DNA of 64,000 nucleotides from Lewinellaceae bacterium (GCA_020636025.1 JACJYQ010000005.1:186001-250000), one strand, 5' to 3'; shown: positions 29,301 to 37,502, counted from the first letter of the stretch. Program-made: numbers and translations. The notes: a model not told the origin generated them from the sequence alone.

Positions 29301-29915
29301 TACTTTGAGCTGAATTTCAAAGCTTCTGAAAATGTAGCAGGATACCAGTTCACACTCAACTACCCTGATCTTGAGCTGGTAGACATCGGTACAAACGACG
29401 ATGTGAAGGTTGACAACTTTGCCATCTTCTCAGATGAGAATGCCCTGACCACTTCCTGGAATGGTGACGAGCAGGTTGAGTTCAGCCTGAAGTTCAGAGC
29501 ACGGAGAAATGGTGAGATCAGTAAGATGCTCTCATTGTCAAGCCGCATCACGAAAGCAGAAGCCTACAAAACAGTTGTAGAGGGTGAAGCACCAGAAAAG
29601 CTGGCCATTGCACTGAGATTTAATGGTGAAGCCGGTACTGTACTCACAGGTGTAGGATTTGAATTGTATCAAAATCAACCTAACCCATTTGTGAACCGCA
29701 CCAGCATCGGATTCCACCTGCCAGAAGCAACTACGGCTCATCTGACAGTCTACGACCAATCAGGAAGGTTGATCTACTCTCAAAAGGGTGACTTCCCAAA
29801 AGGGTACAACAGCATCCTCCTCGATAAGGCAATGGTGAACAGCACCGGTATGCTTTACTACACGTTGGAAACAGATACTGATTCTGCTACCAGAAAAATG
29901 ATTCAAGCGAAATAG
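23388..29915 (+). CDS. Giant T9SS cargo: HYR, P-domain, dockerin-like and cohesin-like modules
   Basis: 2175 aa from the ATG at 23388, where the signal peptide begins (KKSNNKLIIALVFVFAF..., ending NIQAQ); an upstream ATG at 23325 adds 21 residues. A CUB-like first domain is followed by HYR-like Ig modules (DNTKPSITCPGN, VDNSGNTATCSFTVTV). A P/Homo B domain lies at about 625-785 and more HYR-like modules after it. Then come a carboxypeptidase-regulatory-like segment (about 1765), a dockerin-like pair of Asp-rich repeats (about 1823-1892), a cohesin-like beta domain (about 1955-2065), and a type A T9SS sorting domain (YQNQPNPF ... ATRKMIQAK). Predicted surface or matrix adhesin. Its C-terminal two-thirds is clearly paralogous to the next gene. 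Confidence 0.9.
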   Translation: MKKSNNKLIIALVFVFAFLTGNIQAQQNVNMAANGTTGGSPFSINPPGTCFFNFYDSGGQGGNYNNSANANVTFLPFDNTTHRIQATFTTFMLEVGFDAFYIYNSTTVGVNQVPGPQGATFSGFPAGNWQNISPGTITANTGLAAVGANAAEALTFQFRSDGSISFPGWSAVVRQVTKTPCTVTAPANQNLFTGLGATDCFATMTTALPMVSGGCDPSYVLVYRINGGPQNAANTMINVPVGNNIITWELIDPCGGAIIDSDNQIVNVTDNTKPSITCPGNITFNLQGGQCEAFYSYDVTSSDNCPFTQVGIVSHPIDFNTGQAGIMFDLVNLSGESITVTQFGPSLDAGSWPMEVYFTHTATTWFGNDQDPGAWVKAGSFTAVSSSPAVGTPIPGFGITIPANSSVGVYLTSTAGAPINFTTGSRQVSDGVMRVSSNPGAGQIYPFAGTIVNRSYNGFVRYSTTFGQAPTQISGIPSGEGFPIGVTTNVFQCVDNSGNTATCSFTVTVFEYGNPTQSLKCNDIITVALDEGCTGQIGADDALEGGPYGCYDNYEVRIDRTLPLGNGPWEAPTLFASDVGKTYRIRVRDPFTDNKCYTDVKVIDAKPPVLDCSPVSPITVPCNFPLDPKVSQNTTLSLKFPAEGLAGNNTLLDFQTKQYTFPVTVPQGMVVNDVDFVAKITGDAFFNNIQIFLESPSGTIVTLWNKLGGCAPAPIWARFDDEGSGVFDCPTYTTGINAQIPLGFGVLSSFDGEPAKGTWKLRILDVDGSGDVSTIEIADLIINMSGVITTGFPNGLVPLNNSNVFMTPNPNVFNVPVGLDPCGPATLSYFDQPSTQTCASIYTKIITRHWTATDQSGNTATCDQIINVLRPTLFDITPPPDYDGIDGPAFTCNDPYPTPDWIVSQGLQGYPWAFGMPGVCNLNVGFVDTKLPICDGSYDVLREWTVIDPCISWGSMQYQQIIHVRDDVAPEFVDCPVDMIETTDPYTCCATFQFPAIIVQDPGDCSRINNVYALVKAEDPATGLLTTLYHVNGFLNNFPGNNPNFSDTLATFANMTCVPTGHYTVCYYAEDDCGNIGTCSFELWVSDYAPPQPSCDETTIVSIGVDDPNDCYFPNPNGCEFAGITWVKAMTFDDGSYDQCSPIKFTIRRAAPYSDCIQSLDHGFCPGNANGMSEFDLATAESDSIKFYCCEVGTTLQVILRVYQLEPDGVTISLYPDGTPIYNECTVDVTVQDKLKPVCQPPFNVTVSCETFDPSLWVYGKATAFDNCCLDASMEYQGQKGMTHSVNYTQFDSVCNKGTIIRTFRVFDCHGQSSQCTQRIVVNYDQDYYIKFPNDVIVTVCDGSGVYGEPTFFGEDCELLGVTYEDQVFTVVPDACYKIERTWKIINWCTYDPNLGCINVPNPNPNAITNHASNLPGPVVSPIQTSGDPWKSTIVKVKSTDQSATNYSIYWDANANCYTYKQIIKVIDTHAPIIDCPSDTLEFCDLSANNAQLWNESYWYDASIQSHDLCEGAVDLSVTSTDLCSGTNLSVRYLLFLDLDGDGNMETVVNSVNPPAPGTVNYNNINTPNFTGGQVRAFDERPVSSTQKYRWALENTTSGTDLISSVRWNTQATPNSYSVPELPYGTHKIKWFVSDGCGNEAVCEYTFIVKDCKGPSVTCINGLSANMGPNGSLIVYASDFLVHAEDNCTPMDLLEFGIRVLGTGNGFPVDGNGNPLISIELTCNDLGTVPVELWGIDVAGNADYCETYIIVTDNLGNCTNDMATVSGLLKTEMGDGLEESDIELSGQHPAGPSFDYFDMTDQSGSFSFIHAVPVFSNYTLMPAKDDNPLNGVTTYDLVLISKHILGIEPLGSPYKMIAADANKSNSITTFDIVELRKLILGIYQDLPDNTSWRFVDKSFQFANPANPFAAAFPESKTVADVQANAMDEDFVAIKIGDVNNTVVANSLMKSDDRSSGTLVFDVNDKTVKAGEYFELNFKASENVAGYQFTLNYPDLELVDIGTNDDVKVDNFAIFSDENALTTSWNGDEQVEFSLKFRARRNGEISKMLSLSSRITKAEAYKTVVEGEAPEKLAIALRFNGEAGTVLTGVGFELYQNQPNPFVNRTSIGFHLPEATTAHLTVYDQSGRLIYSQKGDFPKGYNSILLDKAMVNSTGMLYYTLETDTDSATRKMIQAK

Positions 29916-29931
29916 TTGCTCTTTTCACTTA

Positions 29932-29974
29932 CGGGTGTAAGCGCTCCAAAAAGTTGGGGCGCTTACGTCACCCG
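29932..29974. terminator. Nested stem-loop after the first giant gene
   Basis: An outer 6-bp stem CGGGTG/CACCCG encloses an inner stem TAAGCGC.CC/GG.GCGCTTA. It starts 17 bp after the stop codon. There is no T-run, so it may protect the mRNA end rather than terminate by itself. Confidence 0.6.
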
Positions 29975-30123
29975 CTTAAGAGCCATAAGATATACTGATT
30001 CAGTTATTTAATCATTTTAATCCTCCGGATACAGCGAGCGCCAAATATCAATAAGCATAAGACATCGCTGTAGTGTTCTAAAGTCTGAACACGCCATTTT
30101 CTCGGTTTAATCTCCTGAAGGGG

Positions 30124-30161
30124 GCGGTCAGACGAGACGTTCGTCTGGCCGCTTACTTTTT
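30124..30161 (+). terminator. Stem-loop with T-rich tail
   Basis: A 12-bp stem (30124-30135 with 30141-30152, one T-G pair) with a 5-nt loop is followed by TTACTTTTT. It has terminator form on the plus strand and lies 180 bp upstream of the second giant gene. Confidence 0.55.
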
Positions 30162-30331
30162 CGCCTATGGTTACTGTCATTTGTACACTAAACAATTAAA
30201 AAACGCGTCCGACCTGTTCGCTTTTAGTTAATTCTTGATACGATGGTTAACAATTTGGGAATATTACTCATATTTACATCAGATTCAATGAATAGTTGGA
30301 TTCGTTTTAATCGAAATACAAGACCGTTATC

Positions 30332-33300
30332 ATGTCAAGCCTTACTCCTGGCACAGGTTTACGCCTGATGCTCCCGCTATTCGTAACTTGTCTGCTTTCA
30401 ACTGCCATAGCCCAACCGGCAGTTTCCGTCAGTACAAATGCTCCGCTTTGCATAGGCGCCCCCGAATTATTGCTTTTCGAAACAGGAGGCAGCGCCCTAA
30501 GCTGGAAATGGAAAGGCCCGAATGGGTTTAGTTCCACAGATCAAAATCCTGTCATCACCAACCCTACCCTTCTCTCTTCCGGGTTGTACTCTGTTACCAT
30601 CACGGATGGTAATGGAGAAACAGCCTCCGCAAGCGTGCAGGCGACCATACATCTTCCCGGGGCCATTGCTTGTAACGACCATGTCAGCATTTCCCTGAAT
30701 GCTGAAGGCCAGGCCTTTATAACACCACAAAATGTACTCGAAGGCCTGTATGATTTCGACTTTTTTCAGGTTGAGGTGTTTGACAACCAGGGATTCAACC
30801 TTGGCAACCTGATGGATTGCAACAACATTGGTCAACAACTGACCTACCAGGCAACAGATGTTTGTAGCGGTGTTTCCTGCTGGGGTACCTTAACCATTGA
30901 GGATAAACTTGCACCAAGCCTGTTCTGTGAAACCGTTGCCTATACCTGTGGTGGCAATAATTTTGATCCCGAATTTCTGGAGAATGAATTGGGTATTCTG
31001 GAGGCCATACCCGATCATAGTGATAATTGCGGACACGTCAATTTAAAATACGTTGATGAGTTTCACGACCTGCCATGCGCCTTGCCGGCCAATGGTTTTG
31101 CTGTTTCCAGTGCCTGGATTTACCGGCAGTGGACAGCCACTGATAATTCCGGGAACCGCACCACTTGCGAACAGGCAGTTTTCATCATAAGAAGACATTT
31201 AGCTGATGTTCACTTCCCGACAGATACCACCATCAGTTGTCAAACCCCATCAGCTGATCCTTCTGTAACCGGAGCGCCGTATTTGACAGAATTTGGACAG
31301 GATTATATTCTCTACCCTAACAATGGCTTTTGCGAAATGGATGCCGGCTTCAGCGATGACACCATTTATGTTTGCGATGGCACCAAAAAAATTCATAGAA
31401 CCTGGACGATTATTGAGGATTGTCCTGACACTGGGCAACCTGAATTTTTAACGGTTGATCAGTTGATTAAAATTGAGGACAGTACAGGGCCTGCCTTTAT
31501 TTGCCCGAAAAATGACACCCTGAGCATCGATCCTTTTACCTGTTGCGCATTGCCCAATTTGCCGGATATCATACTGACCGACAATTGCTCCAGGGTAAAT
31601 AAGGTAAATGCCATCATTCAGTCTTTCGATTTATACACAAACGACTCTACCGGAACATTCGGCATTAACGGTTTTTTATCGCCGGTTCCCGAGGGTCATC
31701 CATCGCACTCTGATACGCTTGGTGTTTTTGAAGATGGCCCATGCCTGCTACAAGGCGCCCACCATGTAACCTATCTGGCTACTGACGATTGCGGTAACAG
31801 GAGTTCCTGCTCCTTCTCCATTTGGGTGACAGACAACATTCCTCCGGTAGTAGCATGTGATTCCTACACAAAAGTTGCTTTAACCGCAGAAGGCAAAGCC
31901 GAGGTTTTTGCTACCACCTTCGATGATGGAAGTTTTGACCAATGCTGTCCCACAACCTTTTATGCCCGCAGAATGGATGACCCGGATAGCCTTAATTTTA
32001 GTCAAAGTGTTTGGTTCAGCTGCAAGGATGCAGGTGATACTGTAATGGTAATTTTCCGGGCCTACGATTGCATGGGAAATTACAATGATTGCATGGTCAC
32101 AGTCTTTGTAGAAGACAAAATCAAACCGTACTGCAATCCACCCAAAAACCTGACAATTGATTGTGCATCATTTGATCCTACACTGGCATCCTTCGGATTC
32201 CCCGATCCAAAGGATAATTGTTGTATGGATACAGTTTTGTCAAGCGTCAATTATAACCTGTTTGACTCCATTTGCAATAAAGGCACCATTGTACGGACGT
32301 TTACAGCTTTCGACTGTGCAGGAAATAGCAGTCAGTGCAGTCAGAGAGTTGTGGTGGATTATACGCAATACTACTACCTCAAAATGCCCGATGATAAAAT
32401 CGTGAATATGTGTGATGGTTCCGGTAATTATGGCGAGCCAACAATTCATTTTGAAGATTGTGAGTTGATTGGTATTTCCTTTGAAGATGAGGTATTCACA
32501 GTAGTTCCGGAAGGTTGTTATCGTATTGACCGGCACTGGAAGATCATAAACTGGTGTACGTATGATCCGGCAGGCGGTTGCATTGAAATTCCAAATCCTG
32601 ATATAAGTCAGAAACGGCCATTCATTCTGCCTGGCCCAGTCATTTCTTCAGAAGATGCCACGCCACCATGGAATCCAACCATTACCATGGTGAATCCAAC
32701 AGATACTTTCCTCACCAATTATAGTGTTTTTTGGGATCAGAATGCAAATTGCTATACGTATAAGCAGATGATTCTGATATTTGACACAGTAGATCCGGTT
32801 ATTGAAAATTGTCCGGCTTCACCCGTCAATATTTGCGACAAAACCTCCAACAATGCTGCATTGTGGAATGATCCGAAATGGTGGGATATCAAGACTTCCA
32901 GTCACGATTTGTGTGAAGGTCCGGCAGATTTGTCGATTTCGGCAACAGATGCCTGTACCGGTCCCGAGCTCAGGTTCAGGTTCCTGCTATTCCTTGATTT
33001 GGACAATGACGGATTCCAGGAAACGGTCATAAATAGTTTTAACCCGCCACCGCCGGGTATGGTGTACTACAACAATGCGCTGAATGCAAATTTCTCAGGT
33101 GGTGAATTGAGGCCCTTCGATTTACGGGCAGTGCCAAGCTCGGAGAAATACAATTTTGCCATTCACGAATCCATAACAGGTAATAGCCGGGTGGCTACAT
33201 TGCAGTGGAAAACACAAGCCCAAATGCCTTTTTTGGGCAGCCCGTTCGGACAACCTGGTATAGCTCCGGAATTACCCTATGGACATCATAAGATAAAATG

Positions 33301-34915
33301 GCTGGTTGAAGATGGCTGTACGAATGAAGCCTATTGTGATTATGATATTATTGTTGATGATTGCAAGGCACCTACCGTAGTTTGTCTGAATGGCTTGAGT
33401 GTAAATATTACAGCCGATGGATCGGTTCAACTCTGGACCAGTGATTTTTTGCAATACACCAACGACAATTGCACACCTACAAATCAGATCCTGCTGTCCA
33501 TCAGAAGATCCGGAACCGGAACCGGCTTCCCGGTAGATGGTTCGGGAAACCCCATTACAAACATTTCATTTGATTGCTCAGAAATTGGCTCCCAACCAGT
33601 TGAATTGTGGGCGATGGATCTGGCCGGGAATGCCGATTATTGTGAAACCATCTTAATTGTACAGGACAACCTCGGTGTTTGCGGAGCATCGGGAAAGGTT
33701 TCCGGCACTATCAAAACCGAAAGTGGAAACGGGGTTCAGGAAACAGAAGTTCAGGTTAGCGGAGTAAGCAGCCTCTCATCGGGCTATAATTTCCTGGTTA
33801 CAAGCAACAGTGATGGCTATTACCTTTTTAATTCCATCCCTTTCCCATCAGACATCACGATCAGCCCGCTTAAAGATGACAACCCTATTAACGGAGTAAC
33901 CACCTTCGACCTGGTTGAAATCAGCAAACACATTCTCGGTATAAAGCCTCTAGGTTCACCCTACAAAATGATTGCTGCTGACGCCAATCATTCAAATTCG
34001 ATTACCACTTTTGACATTATTGAACTGAGAAAACTGATTCTTGGGATTAATTTGGATTTCCCCAACAACACAAGCTGGCGATTCATTGATAAAAACTATG
34101 AATTCCCTAACGAGGACAATCCATTCCAGGAGTCTGTTCCCGAATCACTCACCTTAGCCGGGGTGTCCGCAAATCTCGGCGATCTCGATTTCATCGGGAT
34201 TAAAATTGGAGACGTAAACAATTCTGTCATTTCAAACCTGAATGGAATAACGGATGGCCGAAATGACCTGTACGATGTACCTCCCGGGTATTTCATCGTT
34301 ACCACCGAAGGGTCGGATAATCTGATGCCTGGCGATATCATTGAAGTGCAAATTCGGCCAATTAGCCCGGTCCTGACTTATCAGTTTACATTACATTTGG
34401 ATGGCTTTGAGTTGCTTGACTTGATACCCGAGGCTCAGTTAAAAGCGGAGAATTTTGCCTATTTCCCCGATCGCAAAGCCTTAACGGTTGCGTGTGAAAT
34501 CTCTGGCGCTCAGTCTTTCAGATTAAAACTCAAAAGTACCAGGCAGGGCGACTTACGTAAGATGCTCGGCATTGGAGGCGCTATTACCCCTGCGCTAGTG
34601 TATTCCTTAGACGAAAAAGAGCTACGTCCGACACTTGAGTTTTTTAGGGGAAATACTTTTGAAGTTTATCAGGTAAATCCAAATCCATTTGTAGACAATG
34701 CTGAAATTACCTTTAACATGCCCGAATCCGGAATGGTAATGCTTACCTTAAATGACGAAACCGGTAGAGCTGTGTATGAGCAGTCTCAAGAATTCGGAAG
34801 TGGGCCTCAGGTATTTAAGCTTGATCTCAACGGAATTCAAACCAGTCAGATTTTATTATTTACGATAACATCCGGATATGGAACGGGGACTGGTAAAATA
34901 ATCCGCGGGAAATAG
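30332..34915 (+). CDS. Second giant T9SS cargo, paralogue of the upstream gene
   Basis: 1527 aa with a signal peptide (LFVTCLLSTAIAQ). A PKD/Ig-like N-terminal module (LSWKWKGPNGFSS) is followed by HYR-like modules with TDNSGNRTTCEQ and TDDCGNRSSCSF phrases. A long segment matches the upstream protein almost phrase by phrase: DCELIGISFEDEVFTVVPEGCYRIDR, NYSVFWDQNANCYTYKQ, SSHDLCEGPADLS, FLLFLDLDNDG. The dockerin-like repeats (about 1178-1250), cohesin-like domain (about 1313-1423) and type A sorting domain (YQVNPNPF ... TGKIIRGK) are retained. The P/Homo B domain of the first paralogue is absent. Predicted cell-surface protein exported by T9SS. Codon choice differs somewhat from the paralogue, suggesting an old duplication. 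Confidence 0.9.
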   Translation: MSSLTPGTGLRLMLPLFVTCLLSTAIAQPAVSVSTNAPLCIGAPELLLFETGGSALSWKWKGPNGFSSTDQNPVITNPTLLSSGLYSVTITDGNGETASASVQATIHLPGAIACNDHVSISLNAEGQAFITPQNVLEGLYDFDFFQVEVFDNQGFNLGNLMDCNNIGQQLTYQATDVCSGVSCWGTLTIEDKLAPSLFCETVAYTCGGNNFDPEFLENELGILEAIPDHSDNCGHVNLKYVDEFHDLPCALPANGFAVSSAWIYRQWTATDNSGNRTTCEQAVFIIRRHLADVHFPTDTTISCQTPSADPSVTGAPYLTEFGQDYILYPNNGFCEMDAGFSDDTIYVCDGTKKIHRTWTIIEDCPDTGQPEFLTVDQLIKIEDSTGPAFICPKNDTLSIDPFTCCALPNLPDIILTDNCSRVNKVNAIIQSFDLYTNDSTGTFGINGFLSPVPEGHPSHSDTLGVFEDGPCLLQGAHHVTYLATDDCGNRSSCSFSIWVTDNIPPVVACDSYTKVALTAEGKAEVFATTFDDGSFDQCCPTTFYARRMDDPDSLNFSQSVWFSCKDAGDTVMVIFRAYDCMGNYNDCMVTVFVEDKIKPYCNPPKNLTIDCASFDPTLASFGFPDPKDNCCMDTVLSSVNYNLFDSICNKGTIVRTFTAFDCAGNSSQCSQRVVVDYTQYYYLKMPDDKIVNMCDGSGNYGEPTIHFEDCELIGISFEDEVFTVVPEGCYRIDRHWKIINWCTYDPAGGCIEIPNPDISQKRPFILPGPVISSEDATPPWNPTITMVNPTDTFLTNYSVFWDQNANCYTYKQMILIFDTVDPVIENCPASPVNICDKTSNNAALWNDPKWWDIKTSSHDLCEGPADLSISATDACTGPELRFRFLLFLDLDNDGFQETVINSFNPPPPGMVYYNNALNANFSGGELRPFDLRAVPSSEKYNFAIHESITGNSRVATLQWKTQAQMPFLGSPFGQPGIAPELPYGHHKIKWLVEDGCTNEAYCDYDIIVDDCKAPTVVCLNGLSVNITADGSVQLWTSDFLQYTNDNCTPTNQILLSIRRSGTGTGFPVDGSGNPITNISFDCSEIGSQPVELWAMDLAGNADYCETILIVQDNLGVCGASGKVSGTIKTESGNGVQETEVQVSGVSSLSSGYNFLVTSNSDGYYLFNSIPFPSDITISPLKDDNPINGVTTFDLVEISKHILGIKPLGSPYKMIAADANHSNSITTFDIIELRKLILGINLDFPNNTSWRFIDKNYEFPNEDNPFQESVPESLTLAGVSANLGDLDFIGIKIGDVNNSVISNLNGITDGRNDLYDVPPGYFIVTTEGSDNLMPGDIIEVQIRPISPVLTYQFTLHLDGFELLDLIPEAQLKAENFAYFPDRKALTVACEISGAQSFRLKLKSTRQGDLRKMLGIGGAITPALVYSLDEKELRPTLEFFRGNTFEVYQVNPNPFVDNAEITFNMPESGMVMLTLNDETGRAVYEQSQEFGSGPQVFKLDLNGIQTSQILLFTITSGYGTGTGKIIRGK

Positions 34916-35083
34916 AACAAAACTTAGCGCAACATGAGAGCTACGTAGCCAATGCTATGTTTGCATTAATCTTTGGTTGAAGTTCAACAATTAGCAAATT
35001 ATCCCGTTGATAAGGTGACCCAATCAACACATTACCGTCTGAACGACGATTAACATTCTTTCACTAAACATTTCAAACCAAAC

Positions 35084-35467
35084 ATGGCAGTAAAAGACAA
35101 ATACGCTAGCGTGCTTTCGCTCGGAGAAAAATTAGGTGTACGCGACGGAAAAGTTGAAGAAGGTGCTGACGGCATTCTTCGCGTGTGGGGCCGGGTGAGC
35201 TTCAATTACGAAAAAGATCAACTTTGGGACGCAATCAAAGCCGTAGGTGGTCAAAGTCCAAGTGATATCGTTGCTGATATCAAGGTTGACAACCCATCTT
35301 TCTACACAAAACACACCGTCGTAAAAGGTGAAAGCCTCAGCAAAATTGCCAAGCATTACTACGACGATATGATGAAATACAAGTTGATCTTCGATGCAAA
35401 CAGAGATCAGCTCGACAACCCGGATAGAATTGATGTCGGACAGGTATTAACCATTCCGAATCTGTAA
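35084..35467 (+). CDS. LysM domain protein, Kbp/YgaU-like
   Basis: 127 aa, no signal peptide. The C-terminal LysM domain (about residues 78-126) contains YTKHTVVKGESLSKIAKHYYDD and ends VGQVLTIPNL. The N-terminal half (about 20-70, with VSFNYEKDQLWDAIKAVGG and DIVADIKVDN) resembles a divergent BON domain. This BON-plus-LysM order is that of E. coli Kbp (YgaU), a potassium-binding cytoplasmic protein; potassium binding here is inference. The gene is followed by an intrinsic terminator 26 bp past the stop and is likely monocistronic. Confidence 0.85.
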   Translation: MAVKDKYASVLSLGEKLGVRDGKVEEGADGILRVWGRVSFNYEKDQLWDAIKAVGGQSPSDIVADIKVDNPSFYTKHTVVKGESLSKIAKHYYDDMMKYKLIFDANRDQLDNPDRIDVGQVLTIPNL

Positions 35468-35493
35468 AATATTCGCAGCCTAACCATGAATTT

Positions 35494-35526
35494 ACGGCCG
35501 CTCCTTCCCTGGGGCGGCCGTTTTTA
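35494..35526 (+). terminator. Intrinsic terminator after the LysM gene
   Basis: ACGGCCGC pairs with GCGGCCGT and is followed by a T-run, 26 bp after the stop codon. Confidence 0.85.
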
Positions 35527-35538
35527 TTTGGGATTTTC

Positions 35539-35546
35539 TACCTTTG
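35539..35546 (+). promoter_or_regulatory. -7 element upstream of transketolase
   Basis: TACCTTTG, a full match to TAnnTTTG, lies about 95 bp upstream of the transketolase start and just after a terminator. No TTG is found at the usual distance. Confidence 0.5.
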
Positions 35547-35641
35547 CGAATACCCGGGAAAAAACCGGGAATGGGACCAGTTCCTGCTTCTAATCTTATC
35601 GCCTTCAGCACCCTTTTCTTCAATCTACATCTTTATCGTAC

Positions 35642-36493
35642 ATGGCTGATATCGCCCGTTTGAAAGAGCTCTCTGCGCAAATGCGCCGGGATATTATTCG
35701 CATGGTTTACAATTGCAAGAGCGGCCACCCCGGCGGATCCCTGGGTTGCGTAGAATTTTTCGCTGCTCTCTACGGCAATGTGTTAAAACACACACCCAAT
35801 CGTTTTAAAATGGAAGGGAATAACCAGGATATGTTTTTCCTCTCAAACGGCCATATTTCTCCAGTATGGTACTCCGTTTTGGCTCGCACCGGATATTTTG
35901 CGGTGCAGGAGCTGGCTACCTTCAGAAAATTAAACTCTCGTTTACAGGGACACCCAACCACTCATGAAGGGTTGCCAGGTGTCCGTATGGCCAGTGGATC
36001 ACTTGGACAAGGTATTTCGGTCGCCATTGGCGCCGCCCTGGCTAAAAAAATGGATGGTGACAAAAGGTGGGTTTTTTGTCTCACCGGAGATGGAGAGCTC
36101 GACGAAGGGCAGAATTGGGAGGCCATCATGTTTGGGGCTCATCACAAAGTGGATAATCTGATTGTGGTTGTTGATTGGAACGGTCAGCAAATTGATGGCT
36201 CTACCGAAGATGTGATGGATTTGGGTAACCTTCCGGCAAAATGGAAAGCCTTTGGCTGGGATGTGCTAAAACTGGAAAATGGAAACGATGTTGAAGCCGT
36301 AATTGCCATGCTGCGAAGAGCCAAACGCCGTTGTGGCAAAGGAAAACCTGTGGTTATTCTCATGAAAACCGAAATGGGCCACGGAGTTGACTTTATGGCT
36401 GGCACACACGAATGGCATGGCAAACCACCAAATGACGAGCAGTTCGAAAGAGCCATGGCGCAACTTACCGAAACTTCACTGGGTGACTTTTAA
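35642..36493 (+). CDS. Transketolase, N-terminal (TPP-binding) subunit
   Basis: 283 aa, corresponding to the first half of a full transketolase. It binds thiamine diphosphate: the GDGELDEGQNWEA motif (with NGQQIDG about 25 residues later) is the TPP/Mg site, and GHPGGSLG near the N-terminus is family-typical. With the downstream C-terminal subunit it transfers two-carbon units between sugar phosphates in the non-oxidative pentose phosphate pathway. The split arrangement is a known variant in Bacteroidota and archaea, not a frameshift: each half has its own start and stop and they are separated by 46 bp. Confidence 0.95.
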   Translation: MADIARLKELSAQMRRDIIRMVYNCKSGHPGGSLGCVEFFAALYGNVLKHTPNRFKMEGNNQDMFFLSNGHISPVWYSVLARTGYFAVQELATFRKLNSRLQGHPTTHEGLPGVRMASGSLGQGISVAIGAALAKKMDGDKRWVFCLTGDGELDEGQNWEAIMFGAHHKVDNLIVVVDWNGQQIDGSTEDVMDLGNLPAKWKAFGWDVLKLENGNDVEAVIAMLRRAKRRCGKGKPVVILMKTEMGHGVDFMAGTHEWHGKPPNDEQFERAMAQLTETSLGDF

Positions 36494-36539
36494 GCCCTCG
36501 TCCTGTACACACCATCCAAGATAATTTTAAGAATTAACC

Positions 36540-37502
36540 ATGAATATCAACGATATACAATCCACCGGTTCTAAAGCAACAAGAGAAGGGTTTGGACAAG
36601 GCTTTTTGGAAGTTGGTCGTCAAAACCCAAATATTGTAGGCCTCACTGCCGATTTGCTGGGCTCGCTACAAATGCAACATTTCAAAAAGGAGTTTCCAGA
36701 GCGCTTTTTCCAGGTGGGTATTGCCGAAGCCAATATGATGGGCATTGCTGCCGGATTGGCAACTGCCGGTAAAATTCCATTTACCGGGACCTTTGCCAAT
36801 TTTTCAACCGGACGTGTATACGACCAAATCCGGCAGAGCATCGCCTACTCTCATAAAAACGTCAAGATCTGTGCTTCACATGCCGGGCTCACCCTGGGTG
36901 AAGACGGAGCAACACACCAGATACTCGAAGACATAGGCATGATGCGTATGCTGCCCGGTATGGTGGTGATAAATCCATGCGATTATAATCAAACCAAAGC
37001 GGCAACCATTGCCATTGCCAAACATTATGGTCCGGTTTACCTAAGATTTGGCCGTCCTTCCTGGCCGATTTTCACACCTGAAGATCAGGAATTTAAAATT
37101 GGCAAGGCACAGGTATTGGCTACAGGAACGGACTTGAGCATTTTTGCCTGCGGGCACATGGTTTGGATTGCTGTGGAGGCTGCTAAAGAGTTACATGCAC
37201 AAGGTATTTCCTGTGAAGTGATCAATATCCACACCATCAAACCCCTGGATGAAAAGGCCATTCTGGCTTCTGTAAAGAAAACCAGGGCAGTAGTTGTGGC
37301 GGAAGAGCATCAGATCAATGGCGGCCTGGGAGATGCCATTGCTCATGTGCTTACACAAAACCTGCCTGCCCCCATGGAATATGTGGCCGTTAAAGACTCA
37401 TTCGGAGAAAGTGGGAAGCCACTGGAGCTGCTGGATAAGTATGGTTTATCCAAAAAAGATATTCTTTGGGCTGCCAAAGATGTGCTTGACCGGAAGAAGT
37501 AA
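36540..37502 (+). CDS. Transketolase, C-terminal subunit
   Basis: 320 aa, covering the pyrimidine-binding domain and the C-terminal domain of transketolase. The catalytic-dimer motif GIAEANMMGIAAGLA contains the Glu that activates the TPP pyrimidine ring. The C-terminal part (about 190-310) has the usual transketolase C-domain phrases INIHTIKPLDEKAI and VVVAEEHQINGGLGDAI. It should form the active enzyme with the preceding subunit. Its stop lies 13 bp from the stop of the convergent rhodanese gene with no terminator visible between them. Confidence 0.95.
   Translation: MNINDIQSTGSKATREGFGQGFLEVGRQNPNIVGLTADLLGSLQMQHFKKEFPERFFQVGIAEANMMGIAAGLATAGKIPFTGTFANFSTGRVYDQIRQSIAYSHKNVKICASHAGLTLGEDGATHQILEDIGMMRMLPGMVVINPCDYNQTKAATIAIAKHYGPVYLRFGRPSWPIFTPEDQEFKIGKAQVLATGTDLSIFACGHMVWIAVEAAKELHAQGISCEVINIHTIKPLDEKAILASVKKTRAVVVAEEHQINGGLGDAIAHVLTQNLPAPMEYVAVKDSFGESGKPLELLDKYGLSKKDILWAAKDVLDRKK

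Larger units (their letters stand above)
29916..30331. other. Intergenic region between the two giant genes
   Basis: About 415 bp with two strong stem-loops (29932-29974 and 30124-30161) and an AT-rich stretch before the next start codon. A 63-codon antisense frame at 30004-30195 overlaps one stem-loop and shows no coding character. Confidence 0.6.

Noticed and set aside
30004..30195. 63-codon minus-strand frame between the giant genes
   Set aside because: It overlaps a strong stem-loop and has no recognisable features.
36690..36950. Small frames inside transketolase and other housekeeping genes
   Set aside because: All are out-of-frame shadows of genes with strong homology-type motifs.
35642..37502. 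Frameshifted transketolase
   Set aside because: The two halves have separate starts, stops and a 46-bp gap, matching the known two-subunit form.
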